From assembly GCF_024679245.1 (NCBI RefSeq), contig NC_090184.1, forward strand, positions 17,162,144 through 17,226,143: a stretch of 64,000 bases of DNA. Direction: 5' to 3'. Below, in pieces: positions 44,901 through 54,954 of the stretch. The number at the start of each line of letters is the position of its first letter. Position 1 is the stretch's first letter. The position numbers and the translations under genes are program-made. The notes beneath the pieces were generated by a model. That model was given only the letters and a program-made list of their open reading frames with translations, was not told where the DNA came from and made no database searches. The stretch comes from Pseudorasbora parva (taxonomy: Eukaryota; Chordata; Actinopteri; Cypriniformes; Gobionidae).

Positions 44901-46345
44901 GTCTGTGATATCTGCTTTGCTTGAGATCGTGTAACTACTCCACACCAAGCTGTATCCTGCACTAACTCAGGCAACACTGGCATGTCTGTGCCTAGCAGAA
45001 TGGGATAAGGGAGAGTCTCAGAAATTCCAACCTTCATAAGATATGATTGGCTTAACACTTCAATGTACACCTCAGCTGTGGGCAAGGGCGTGTTATGACC
45101 ATGCACACAGCAAACAGTAACTGTGTCACTATCGTTCCAGTCTTGTCTAGGTACAAACTTGCTCTGAACTAGCGTATATGTACAACCAGTGTCCACCAGA
45201 GCTAAAACTGGTTTACCATTTAACAAGACAGATATAACAGGTTGTGAGTTGAATTTCAAGGGGAATGACTGAATTGGATGGGGCACATAACAAAGACTTG
45301 CTGTTTTGGGTTTCTTCAGGGGGCAGAGAGGTCTAGTATGGCCTGGCTGACCACAATGAAAACAAACCACATCCTCCTTAACTACACTCTGCAAAGTTGT
45401 ATCTGAAGTATTGGAGTTAGCATGTGAAACCTTAAGGATTTTAGATTGAGAGTTTGAACACCCCATAGCCCCTTCAGACTTACCTCTGGTCGAAGACAGG
45501 ATGCCTGCATAGCGGAAACTGCCTGCTCTTTTATGGGCAGTGATATACGACTCCACAAGGCCAGCAGCTTCTTCAGCAGTAGCTGGACCACGCTCCTTAA
45601 CCCATGTCCTCACCTCTGGATACAAGACTCGTAGGTATTGCTCCAGCACAAGGGTCTCCATAACATCCTCCTTAGTACTGGTAGAGTAGTTAACCCACTT
45701 GCGAAACAAGTCTTTCAATCGGATGTAAAGTTCTTCAGGTGATTCATCAGAAGGAGTATTCAGGTTACGAAATCTCTGTCTGGAAGTCTCTGCATTGATC
45801 TCATACTTCTTAAGTATTGCAGTCTTCACAGCATCATAATTTTGTGTGTGCACAGGATCCATTGCAACAAATGCAGATCTGGCCTTACCAGTAAGCAGCG
45901 GTATCAGACGTATAGCCCAGTCTTCTTTAGGCCATTGGTACACCTCTGCCAGTCTTTCAAATGTTAATAAATAGTGCTCAATGTCATCCGTGTCCTCCAG
46001 TCTTGCGAGACGAGGCTCCCGGTCTATCATTCTAGGCTTTGGCTTATCTGGCCCGGCCTCATGGCGGATACTCTCCATATCCAGTTGCATCTGGGAGACA
46101 TGGTGATTGAGCACTTTAACATGTTGTTCTCGTCTCACTGCTTCTCTCTCATAACGATCATCACGTTCTCTTTGAAATTCCATAAAGGACTTGAACATTT
46201 CAGCCAACTTCGTGATAGCAGCATCAGCTCCCGCCGTAGGAACAGTTATTGGCTGCGCTCCTTGTTGAGGACTTTCCTCCATTGCATCCTGTTCCAGATC
46301 TGGCACAGTGGTCTCATCAGGCTGCTTCCTCGTTTTGGGAGGCAT
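41924..46345 (-). CDS. Gag-Pol polyprotein, Gmr1-like Gypsy
   Basis: This 1,473-residue uninterrupted frame makes the structural protein and all enzymes for retrotransposition. A coiled, charged N-terminus comes first, then Gag with a SCAN-like segment (about 178-275; LEQYLRVLYPEVRTWV). A CCHC zinc knuckle follows (C328, C331, H336, C341). The protease motif VDTG has D385. The integrase has an HHCC zinc domain (H615, H622, C652, C655), the triad D684, D743, E779 (35 residues between the last two), and a GPY-type C-terminal module near 915-950. The reverse transcriptase (about 1055-1240) has D1129 and YLDD at 1190-1193. The RNase H has D1341, E1380, D1407 and D1450. No catalytic residue appears missing. 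The start is the first ATG, 55 bp inside the 5' LTR. The frame passes through the polypurine tract and stops within the 3' LTR. There is no frameshift between gag and pol, so separate Gag levels would need another mechanism. Confidence 0.95.
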   Translation of the reverse strand: MPPKTRKQPDETTVPDLEQDAMEESPQQGAQPITVPTAGADAAITKLAEMFKSFMEFQRERDDRYEREAVRREQHVKVLNHHVSQMQLDMESIRHEAGPDKPKPRMIDREPRLARLEDTDDIEHYLLTFERLAEVYQWPKEDWAIRLIPLLTGKARSAFVAMDPVHTQNYDAVKTAILKKYEINAETSRQRFRNLNTPSDESPEELYIRLKDLFRKWVNYSTSTKEDVMETLVLEQYLRVLYPEVRTWVKERGPATAEEAAGLVESYITAHKRAGSFRYAGILSSTRGKSEGAMGCSNSQSKILKVSHANSNTSDTTLQSVVKEDVVCFHCGQPGHTRPLCPLKKPKTASLCYVPHPIQSFPLKFNSQPVISVLLNGKPVLALVDTGCTYTLVQSKFVPRQDWNDSDTVTVCCVHGHNTPLPTAEVYIEVLSQSYLMKVGISETLPYPILLGTDMPVLPELVQDTAWCGVVTRSQAKQISQTTLDSEPHDALQTLPFNTADIEAESRPTMDDRLQQRREWVEELIDTPEYSVQDVDEPELSEADVMIPNDLARLQREDPTLAVCFNQVKQKNVTNVVSDDPFLLKHELLYKQTKQGDLQLVLPKAQRAEVLELGHSIPWAGHLGFTKTCLRISKRFYWPRMYTDIKEYCQTCPECQLTTGRVPAYAPLIPLPVVDVPFERIGVDVVGPVERSQAGNRFILVISDYATRYPEAYPLRDVTAKQIASALLKLFSQVGIPKEVLTDQGTNFMSHTLYQVYQLLGIKRVRTTPYHPQTDGLVERFNQTLKIMLKKFVSESGKDWDKWLPYLLFAYREVPQASTGFSPFELLYAHQVRGPLDVLKESWETTGVSKKKNILTYVIKMREKLQQASALARENLIQSQEQQKLWYDKAARSRSFEPGEEVLLLLPTSENKLLAKWQGPYQVQRRIGPVTYEIKIPSRAQPLQVFHVNMLKKWHPRQTLVQPEEHADVSMLVRAVQGEEEVDEQYLPTCLSDKKLNLEHLAEEQRHQLLNCIPDQLFVDTPERTELVNHSIVLKDSKPMRQQMYRVPEKLLPVMKEELQMMQQLGIIEPSSSEWSSPIVLVPKKDGTLRFCLDFRKLNSISKFDPYPMPRVDELVERLGKAKYLSTLDLCKGYWQVPLKPECKEFTAFRTPFGHFHFCVLPFGLHGAPATFQRMMDQLLRGTEDYAAAYLDDIIIFSQSWEEHQKHLKDILTRIKTAGLTIRPDKCALAKSETQYLGFVLGHGVIRPQVGKVEAVKGAEQPVTKKQVRSFLGLVGWYRKFIPNFSARAIALTNLTKKNQPNKIIWTEECEKAFKDLKDVLCQEPVLLSPDFDKQFTVQTDASQQGIGAVFLQEEQGQLKPVVYISRKLLPREVNYSTVEKECLAVKWALDSLRYYLLGRKFRLETDHRAFAWLGRMRDSNARITRWFLAMQPFDFEILFRAGSQNCTADFLSRTPQAVSGEGGGNVTETCDK
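41949..41965 (-). other. Polypurine tract
   Basis: The - strand sequence GGAGAGGGAGGGGGAAA lies immediately before the 3' LTR. It is the expected primer site for plus-strand DNA synthesis. The coding frame runs through it as a Gly-rich stretch (GEGGGN). Confidence 0.9.
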
Positions 46346-46386
46346 GACTGGTTGTAATCATTCACGTCACCTCAGTGGTACAAAAA

Positions 46387-46398
46387 CTTCTGACACCA
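46387..46398 (-). other. tRNA primer-binding site
   Basis: Two bases inside the 5' LTR, the - strand reads TGGTGTCAGAAG. It starts with TGG, complementary to the universal tRNA CCA end. Which tRNA primes the element cannot be decided here. Confidence 0.75.
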
Positions 46399-46400
46399 AA

Positions 46401-47429
46401 TGTTAACTTGGTCAATGCACTCAAACAGAGTGAGGATCCAAAACTGCCTTAACAGCTTTGCAACACTGACCTGGATGTACCAAGGGATGGAGGCTGGTAA
46501 CTGGGTGACGGAAAGGTGTTTATTTACAAGGTGCAACGTAGAGGCAGTTCCCAATAAAGTGCTGGTGATATTTACAAGTCCTTATTTACAGTAAAAAAAA
46601 CAAAAACAAAAAAACAAATATCCAAAAATGTATTTACAACAGGCTGTGTAAAATATTTAGCAGTGAAAGGCTAAACCAATAAATTGGTCCCATACACTGT
46701 AACATGATGCAGGTTTACTGACTCACTCAACGAGCCCTGAACAATGCTGCATGAAGCATTTAAATAGGCTAAGCCACTTAATAGGACTAAACCAAAAATA
46801 AAGGAAGAGGTAACATAGAAAATTAACAAATACATTGCAAATGCAAAAATAAAATAAAAATACATAAGCTTTCATAATATACAAATACATAAACATTTAG
46901 GTAAAGAAAAGAATGTAATAAACAATATGAAGTATATAAATACCCTCAATTTAATGTTACCATGTGGGCAAAACTCCCCCTGTTCAACTACACAGTTGAA
47001 CCGCACCTTCTAGTGGTGGGAACGGGATATACAAAATGGCGGATATAAATACAACTCAGTTTGACTGTTTAGAATGGGATGATGAACGAATACGTAAGTA
47101 TATCTGTTTGTATTTGTAAATGGATGCAGGAAAAATAAAAACGTTTAACATGAACACTTGTTGTACGTTTCTTTTGAATTACACAAACACAAAGTAACAA
47201 AACATTAAACTTCTAAACATTTAACCAAACAAACAAAAAGTCAGGGATGTGGACAAAGCCTCAACAACACACACACACAGGTGGAAATACAAACATTTCT
47301 GTGTTAACTGGTGTATATTCTTGCGCAAGACAGAGATGAATGTATGTGTATGTGAGGTGATGTAGAGAGTCCAAATCAAAATAAAAGTCCTTTCATAATA
47401 AAAGTCACTTGTCACAGGTCTCTGTGACA
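46401..47429 (-). repeat. Gypsy 5' LTR (right copy)
   Basis: 1,029 bp with TGT...ACA ends, containing the promoter of the element because transcription runs on the - strand. Over its first roughly 600 plus-strand bases I found no difference from the left LTR. The remaining differences are a few substitutions and length changes near 47040-47305. An AATAAA on the - strand (around 46523) is a candidate polyadenylation signal. Confidence 0.95.
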
Positions 47430-47434
47430 CCCTT

Positions 47435-47462
47435 ATTAAAGTCGTTCGGTATGCAGTGTACG
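47435..47462. other. Host sequence right of the Gypsy element
   Basis: Short intronic stretch between the target duplication and the next transposon end. Confidence 0.4.
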
Positions 47463-47951
47463 CAGGGCCCTATTTTAATGAGGCACATGGTCTAAAAGGG
47501 TTGGCCCTAGTCTCTTAATGAGTCATGGGTGCATTTTGGGCGTAACGTGAAATAAACCAATCAGAGTCTTATCACCCATTCCCTTTAATAGCCAGTTGTT
47601 GCTATTTACATGGTGAAATGTTTGCCAGCGGAAAGCCTGAACACTACTCTAAAAGGAATCCATTTATTTTAATATTTAAAAATGTTTGTGTACTGTTGTG
47701 TGTAATTAGCAGAATGCACCCTTTAAATAACACAAATTATGGCACAGTCGATTTCATTTCCCTCAAAATATCAATACACTAACAATGCACCTCGTTTTCA
47801 GACCATGAGCGAATAAATGTGTGAGAGTGCATTTGCTATTTAAAGAACGAGGTGGTAGACTTGAAAATGAAAACTGCGTCAGGCTGAAACTTGCAAAAAA
47901 TACTAAGTTGCGTCTGGTGTCGCAATGTTCTGGGTGTATGATAGGGGCCTC
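47463..47951. mobile_element. Candidate hAT-like element, CAGGGCCC end
   Basis: The left end CAGGGCCCTATTTTAATG resembles a common cyprinid non-autonomous element. The right end (ATAGGGGCCTC near 47941-47951) is a degraded inverted match. The interior contains GGTGCATTTTGGGCGT and, inverted, GCGTCTGGTGTCGC-like words. No duplication is clear. Confidence 0.5.
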
Positions 47952-50055
47952 AGTAGGATTTTCAAATCCTTTTTTTTGCTTCAATTCATTTTTTTTAAAA
48001 TTCAGCATTGCAGCTGGTTGATTTGGTTTATGGCTTATAAATCTTATTAACAAAGACTTTTTAAACATGAATAATTGTAATAATACTTCTGTTGCACTTT
48101 GGCGACAAAAAACCTGTTTGGAAGCTGTCCTCATTTTATCAGGTCCTTCAAATTTGTTTCCATGCAGAATGAAAGGGGTGAAAATTGGGTTTGCTTACTG
48201 TTAAAACATTGGGCAGTTAAGGATAATAAGAGTGAGATTGCACATATAAAAGCATGTGGTTTGGCTGGTTCACACATCCTAACCTTTCTTTTATTTCGTA
48301 TTCCTCGATTGTGCATCTGTCTCTCTTACTTTGCCTCCTCCTCTGATGTGCCCCCTCACACCTTCCTGCTTCCTCCACTCTTTTAAAATGGATAAAAGGT
48401 CTCAGTTGATTAATTTGAAAGACTGGTTAGGCCTGGTGTCTTAATGGAGCTGCCACAATCGGGTGTTGTGTTGGCCAGATTAATTCCCTTACCTCTCCCA
48501 TCCGCTCCTCCATCTTTAATTTTCCTGCTTCACCAATAACCCCTGATAAGCCTCATATGTGACAGGTATACCCTTTTGAAGCACACATGATGAATACCAA
48601 TATTTGTTAAATGAACACAAAGAGCATCATGCGAGTCATATGGGATGACATGCCAAGGAACGGTTCATAAAATCGTTATATGATGGACGGCAGAGGGCCT
48701 GCAAGACAAACACAGTTGCCGGCCCTCATAGAGTGAGACTTCCAGGTGCCTGCTGTTATCTTGGTGTAGCTGCCATATAAAACTGAATGTTCAATGTAAC
48801 GTGAAATGAGGGCATGTAGACCTTAACGCTGGAGAGGAAATGATACAACTGAGCTGGGACTACAGTTTGGAAAATTGAAATTTCATGATTAGCAGTTAAA
48901 GGTTTGGATATGCTCACTCAAATTATATATATATATATAAAAATTAAAAATAAAGTAATCAGACAAATAAATAAAATAATTGGAAATATGGAATTAATGT
49001 AATATAACAAAAAACACGTGATTTTTTTTAAAATAAAGTTTGACTGGATTGTGGATTAGTTTGACCAGTGTTTAACAGTTTTTTCTTCAGGCAAGATTTT
49101 GTATCCTACAACTTTCTCTGATCCTTCCTTTGCTTGCTTCTTTTCCTGTTTTACATTCACATCAGGAACATGCAGTTGTGCTCCAGTAATGTTTATTTTT
49201 CCATTACCACCCAAACGCCACCAAATCTGAGACAGCTGCCCCTTTTCTGTGGGAAGTGCTAGCAATCTCCCCCGAGTGTGTCGCCGTGATATATCTCCGT
49301 CCTTTGACTGAGTATTCTTTACGGCCTTGTCTTCCAGGGAGGCGACCGGCACCTCCACATCCTGCCAAGCGCTGCTGTTAAATCATGTCCTCTCCCAGAA
49401 GCATAGGAAGAACAGGCGTGTCACCCGCCAACGCACAGAGTTGTGGATTGGGGAGGGGGTTGTGTGTTGACAAACTCAACACAGCACTCAATATTTTACT
49501 CTTCTTATTTTCTTGAGTTGGAGCAGCCTCTGGTGCGAGTGGGGACCGTTTGAGGGTATTGATTGTTGGTTTGCTCTTAGCTGTACTCTGGCATGTGGGT
49601 ATTGTAAATGCAGCGTTTTTTCGCAGACATGGGCATTTGTTTCCCCTTGCTGGAGGGCAGTAAGATCCTGAGCTCTATTGCTCTCTCAGTCAAACTGTCC
49701 ACCTGCTTGTAACACTAGTTGTCATTGGGGAGCGCCTGCTATTACAGAGTATATTAAAGCAGCAGAGAAATTGATCAAGAGGTTGTTGTAGCCATAACAC
49801 GGCTTGCCAATTTTATTGGATTTAGACAGTGAAGAGGAAGAAGGGAAATTACTGGGGATTGAGACAGGGATGGGATAGGATCTGGTTGGATTCAAACCTG
49901 TGTGAACATCTCAATTTAACATTTGCGGTACCTGCAAGGCAAGGCAATGGCTCTGATAATTACTTATTCTGTGCAACTTGCGCTCTCAAACAAGACCATG
50001 CAAGACAGGAACTTTATCCCAGATTCTGCACTTGCTATCTTGCAGTTGTCCAATT
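47952..50055. other. Mostly unique intron sequence
   Basis: No exon is supported. A short TA run is at 48926-48940. A 100-codon open frame on the - strand at 49056-49358 has no recognised domain and no convincing splice or promoter context. At 49820-49930 there is a possible tRNA-derived retroposon remnant (GGATTCAAACCTG). Confidence 0.35.
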
Positions 50056-50788
50056 TAAAGGGGACCTATTATGCCCCTTTTCACAAGATGTAATATAAGT
50101 CTCAGATGAATACCATGCTGTAAATGCCCATTTTCTAATGCAAGGATGTGCATGTATCCATGCAAATTAGCTACTGTTCCCCACCCTGCTTTCCAGAAGA
50201 GGGTGAAGCCTGTAAAGCTCCTCCCTTGGATTCTCTGCCAAAAACAAAAACATCTGTTTTGTTTTTGATTGTCATCTCTATCACGATCACGCTCACATGA
50301 CATTGCAGTTCTTCATCATCATGACAGTGTATTATCTGTATGCATTTAAAGCCATATCAATCTAATCTTCTGATGTATGGTTTTCTGAGCACACACATTC
50401 CAAGCACGTGTACAGAAAGCTGGTGTCAGACTGCACATGAGTTTTAAACTAAGTTCTCTCCACAAAGTTCACATAAGCACAGTCGGTTATGTCTGTGAAC
50501 GTAAACAACAAGTAAAGATATCGCATGTGTATATTAGATCTGTGTATGAAAGTAAAAGCATTGTAGGTAAGTATAGTGTCTACTGCTAAATATGCTATTA
50601 ATATGAATGAAACAACAGACAAAACACTGAAAATCATTCACTGCTCTTGATTCAATACCTTTGGTATATTTAATGAGAATAGATTTCTTACTTAAAATGC
50701 TCTGGCAAGGAGATAATCATGGCCGAATATGTATCGCTCACTTGGGGTGGGGTCTATGCTTATAGGGCAGAGTCTTTTTAGCAGCATG
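50056..50788. mobile_element. TTAA-type transposon, left part
   Basis: The left end is TTAA followed by AGGGGACCTATTATGCCCC, a known type of TTAA-ended element end in cyprinids. The element is interrupted at 50789 by Tc1 sequence. A segment that reads like its interior (ACGCCCCC...GGGCGGAG) reappears at 51487-51742 inside the Tc1 piece. Confidence 0.6.
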
Positions 50789-51862
50789 CAGTGGGGAAAA
50801 ACTTTTTAGTCAGCCACCAATTGTGCAAGTTCTCCCACTTAAAAAGATGAGAGAGGCCTGTAATTTTCATCATAGGTACACTTCAACTCTGAGAGATAGA
50901 ACAAGAAAGAAAATCAAGAAAATCACATTCAGATTTTTAAAGATTTTATTTGCAAATGATGGTGGAAAATAAGTATTTGGTCACCTACAAAAAAAAAGTA
51001 AGATTTCTGGCTCTCACAGACCTGTAACTTCTGTAAGAGGCTCCTATGTCCTCCACTCGTTACCTCTATTAATGGCACCTGTTTGAACTCATTATCAGTA
51101 TAAAAGAAACCTGCACCAGGCTAGGAACTGTGGGAGCAATTATTAGGAAATGGAAGAGATACAAGACCACTGATAATCTCCCTCCATCTAGGGCTCCACA
51201 AAAGATCTCACCCCGTGGGGTCAAAATGATCACAAGAACGATGAGCAAAAGTCACAGAACCACACGGGGGGACCTAGTGGATGACCTGCAGGGACCTGGG
51301 ACCAAAGTAACCAAGGCTACCATCAGTAACACACACTACGCCACCAGACTCTAATCATGCAAAGCCAGACGTGTCCCCCTGCTTAAGGCAGTACATGTCC
51401 TGGTCCATCTGAAGTTTTCTAGAGAGCATTTGGATGATCCAGAAAAGGATTGGGAAAATGCCCTATGTTCAGATGAAACCAAAATTTCTGGAAGAACTTT
51501 TTGGGAGAGCAACAAGGACACGCCCCCTTTTTTGCGTATTCTTGTGGGCGGAGGGTTAGTCAACAAACTGTTCTAGTGACGTCATTCCTGAAGGAAGTGC
51601 AGAGGTGTAGTCCAAACCGGCTGTTTGCTGTAGGCTTCTCTCTTGGTATTGAACTTTGAGCTTTATAATTTTACAGGTATTATTTATGCTCTAACAGCAA
51701 CATTACACACTAACTAAAGTTTGAAAGATGGAATCGCGAAGAACAATCAGACAATGTGATTTTCTGGATTTTCCTCTGTGTACCAATGATGAAAATGATA
51801 GGCCTCTCTCGTCTTTTTAAGTAGGAGAACTTGCTCAATTGGTGGCTGACTTTTTTTGCCCC
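50789..51862 (+). pseudogene. Broken Tc1-like transposon with foreign middle
   Basis: The left end CAGTGGGGAAAAACTTTTTAG and left half (50789-51486) match the Tc1 at 26728-28072. They include the N-terminal transposase region ([15 protein letters not shown]) and the LEFSREHLDDPEKDWENA-like segment with the first acidic region. From 51487 to about 51742 the sequence is unrelated and looks like the interior of the surrounding TTAA element. The Tc1 3' end then returns (CAATCAGACAATGTGATTTTC to GCCCC, 51743-51862). The second half of the transposase is absent. Confidence 0.7.
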
Positions 51863-52383
51863 GAAAAATTGAATTAACCATGCAATAGTGAAATAATAAG
51901 AGTTCAGAACATGGACATCACATACTTTGAGTGTCAAACACCATACTGAAAAGCTCTGTTTGGGGGATTTAAATGACTGAAATCTGGCAACCGCACAAAC
52001 ACAAGCTCTTTCTGGCGCACGAATGATCTGAAAACACCAACAAACAAGTAAGCTGCATTTTATCAATCTCCATTTGAGATGTTTTTATTTAAAGTGTCAT
52101 TTAGTCTGTCTGTGTTCTGTCAGCAAGGTCAGGACTCACGAGCTGAACTGCTGTGAGTGGCTAAAATAAGCCAATCAGAGCAGAACTCAACATTAATATT
52201 CATGACTCTCCAAATAAGGCAAAAACAGAGCATTACATCCTAGGGACAATTTATAAGGTTGTAAATGGACCTGTAAAACTGTATCTGGAAAATTGTTGCC
52301 CTTAAATAAGCCACATACCCTCTATGTAGATATCAGAGAACATTTTAACATATTTTTTCAACTCATTCTAGGGCACCTTTAAC
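51863..52383. mobile_element. TTAA-type transposon, right part
   Basis: Its right end, CTAGGGCACCT then TTAA (52378-52381 region), is the inverted form of an AGGTGCCCTAG end. The interior (GAACATGGACATCACATAC, CCAATCAGAGCAGAACTC) has no coding capacity. It probably represents a different family from the left part at 50056, so the block 50056-52383 is a mosaic. The sequence just after it (52384-52510) also looks like a TTAA-family fragment in reverse orientation (CATAATAGGTC). Confidence 0.55.
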
Positions 52384-52510
52384 GGGATTAAAAAAAAGTG
52401 GATTTTTACCATTTATTGGGTGGTTGTGTACACACACTGCCAACACACATTTATGTTCAAACGTTCAAAAGTTCATGTAAAAGTTAATTTTGCATAATAG
52501 GTCAATAATA

Positions 52511-53359
52511 GAAGCAATTTTATTGTGTTTTAGGTAGACAATTTTAAGATCTGTCCAGGGACAACGGATGAAAAATAGCCTTTTGGCTAATTCTGGTGCA
52601 TTTACAGTAATGTCGATTAATGTACACTGTCCCTGTTAAATAAACAAAAAAAAAATGCTGTATGGCAATGGACACCACTACCATATGGTTACAGTACTCA
52701 CAAACATGCTTGAGTTGATGGACAAGATCTCTGAGAGCATCTGAAATCCTTCAGCCCTTGCTCTATACATGATCATTAATAAAATGTTGCCTTCTGGATC
52801 TTCATTCACACATGTTTGGGATGGCAATGCATCACATCTCCATGCTGTTATGAATCAACGTTTCCATGTCTTCAACTGCCTCATCTCAAGCAGTTCTTAT
52901 CTTCTGAGTAATGCTCTTTGAGGCCGTGGATAATTAAATCTGATGGAGTTGCTCATGATGTTCCTCAAGGGTTAGCTGACCTTTTTTATATTTCTTTCCG
53001 TTGCTATGAAAAGATACTCGGTTGCATCTAATGATATATTAAAAAAAATAAAGTAGACTCTTCTCCAAAGTCTAAAAATCCTTGTTCTAATCAATGACCC
53101 TATTTCGGCAGGATGCGTACGTGTGAATACATCTATTTAAATGCTAATGTGTTCTTACGGATATACGTTTTTAGTCTTTGTAATAGGTAATGCTAAGCAG
53201 CGCTACAAGGCCCTACTTTAACCGCTCCGAAACACTCCTGAGAGCTGACAGCCCCTTCGCAGGACTACTTATTAAGAGTTTCGCTTTGATGGTCCTCAAC
53301 CCTGGAGGTTTGACCACCTCTTCTGAACAGATCAGAAGTGTTAAGCAGCTTTTTCCTCA

Positions 53360-53361
<2 letters not shown>
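52511..53361. other. Intron sequence, nothing specific recognised
   Basis: No exon or bounded element is visible. Confidence 0.3.

Positions 53362-53436
<75 letters not shown>
53362..53436. repeat. (GA)n microsatellite, 75 bp
   Basis: Uninterrupted alternating GA. Confidence 0.98.
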
Positions 53437-53439
<3 letters not shown>

Positions 53440-54167
53440 GCTCAGACTTATGGTTCATAATACAGGAAACATTTGTAAACTAATTCTGCGTGTTTGTGTA
53501 CAGAATTTGGCGTAAGTAGAGGGTTGAATTTAATACTACACACAGTCATCATCCCAGGCTATCATGGCCCTGAGCAGTCTGAGGCTTAAACAACAGGAGA
53601 GTTAGTTTAGGGCTGAGGGCTCAGAGTCTGTAATGCCAGCAGAATCAGAACGAGTGTGCATCACTTAACTCCCAAGATGGTGAATTATAGGCTCTTCCTT
53701 CATACTGTGAAGATGCGGCTTTTTGTTTATGGTTCCCCTGTAAGTATTGATGTAAACCCTCTATCTGCTCTCAAGCATTTTATAGAGAGGGGAAATGAAG
53801 GAGAGATTGGATGGAGAAGGAATGCTTGTTTAGGTTTTGCTTGAATAAACCAGAGTCAGATGGGTTTGCAGGTTGCAATGGATGCTTACAAGCAGTGCGA
53901 ACCGACATGCTATCAGTTAAAGCTCTTTGCCGCTCTAGGATAGTATGAAGGGAGCAGATTGCCTGTTCGCTCTGTTGCTTTCAGGGATCCAACAAGCGCA
54001 AACATATGCTTTTTGCTTTCTTTTGACATATGAATGCAGCATGTCACAGATGTTCAGTTTCTCTTCATCTACCTGTACGCATGCCTTTATAATTAATTAG
54101 AAATCTCTTCACTGAGCAAAGGAAGGACAAAATTGCAATATTCTTTATTTTAAATGATAACAATGCA
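53437..54167. other. Intron sequence, nothing specific recognised
   Basis: No exon or bounded element is visible. Confidence 0.3.
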
Positions 54168-54907
54168 CAGTGTCGGGGAGTAACTGATTACTTGTAATTT
54201 GATTCCAAAAAAAATAATTGTAATTAGACTATATTACATTTTAAAATAGTACAGACTACAGTTACTCTTCTATTGATTCACATGATACCCTCACAGTGGC
54301 AATAAATTATTCATAAATAATTGATCCTGCTTTATTATATTTAAAATTTTCACAAGGCACAACCTAATGCTTTTTTTGACTCAGTTTGTGTAAATCCACT
54401 TGGGGTTTAGAGTATTTATTTTTTCCCCACATTAGTTGCACACGTCTAGTACAATTATGTGGTTTTGTTTCATTAATACAGTGTATACTTTTTTCTTGAT
54501 TTACCCCGAAAGAATGGAAGTGAAATGTGACAACTTGCCCCATAGGGTACATTGTAACATGTGATGAAGACACTAATTATAATTTCAATTATCACTCAGT
54601 GAGTCGTTTAACCATGTATCATGTCTTTAGAAGGATTTTTTTCACACTAAAATGTACAAATTCATGTATTCATAAATTTCATATTTATTTGCAGTGCATT
54701 TTGTCAGCTAAACTGCTTTGCCCTCATATATTGAAGTACTTCAAGTTCAAGTTCAAGAGTTTTATTTGTCACATACACAGTTATACAGAATACAACCGGC
54801 AGTGAAATGTACACAGGTCCGCTCCATGGACAGCAAATAACAATTAACAAAAAAAGCACAATAAATTATAAAATAGGGATAGGATAAAATAGGAATAGGA
54901 TAAGGTG

Positions 54908-54954
<47 letters not shown>

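Larger units (their letters stand above)
40938..47429 (-). mobile_element. Complete Ty3/Gypsy retrotransposon, Gmr1-like
   Basis: This 6,492-bp element has two LTRs (40938-41948 and 46401-47429). Between them are a primer-binding site, a polypurine tract and a single long gag-pol frame, all on the - strand. A perfect 5-bp target duplication, CCCTT, flanks it (40933-40937 and 47430-47434). Its pol order is protease, integrase, reverse transcriptase, RNase H. That is the order known from Gmr1-type Gypsy elements and is reversed relative to typical Gypsy. The two LTRs are almost identical. It lies antisense to slc15a4 within the last intron, the orientation in which intronic LTR elements are usually tolerated because their signals are not read in the host transcript. 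Confidence 0.96.

Noticed and set aside
49056..49358. 100-codon open frame on the - strand
   Set aside because: No domain, no homologue recognised, no splice sites or promoter context. The length is possible by chance in 64 kb.
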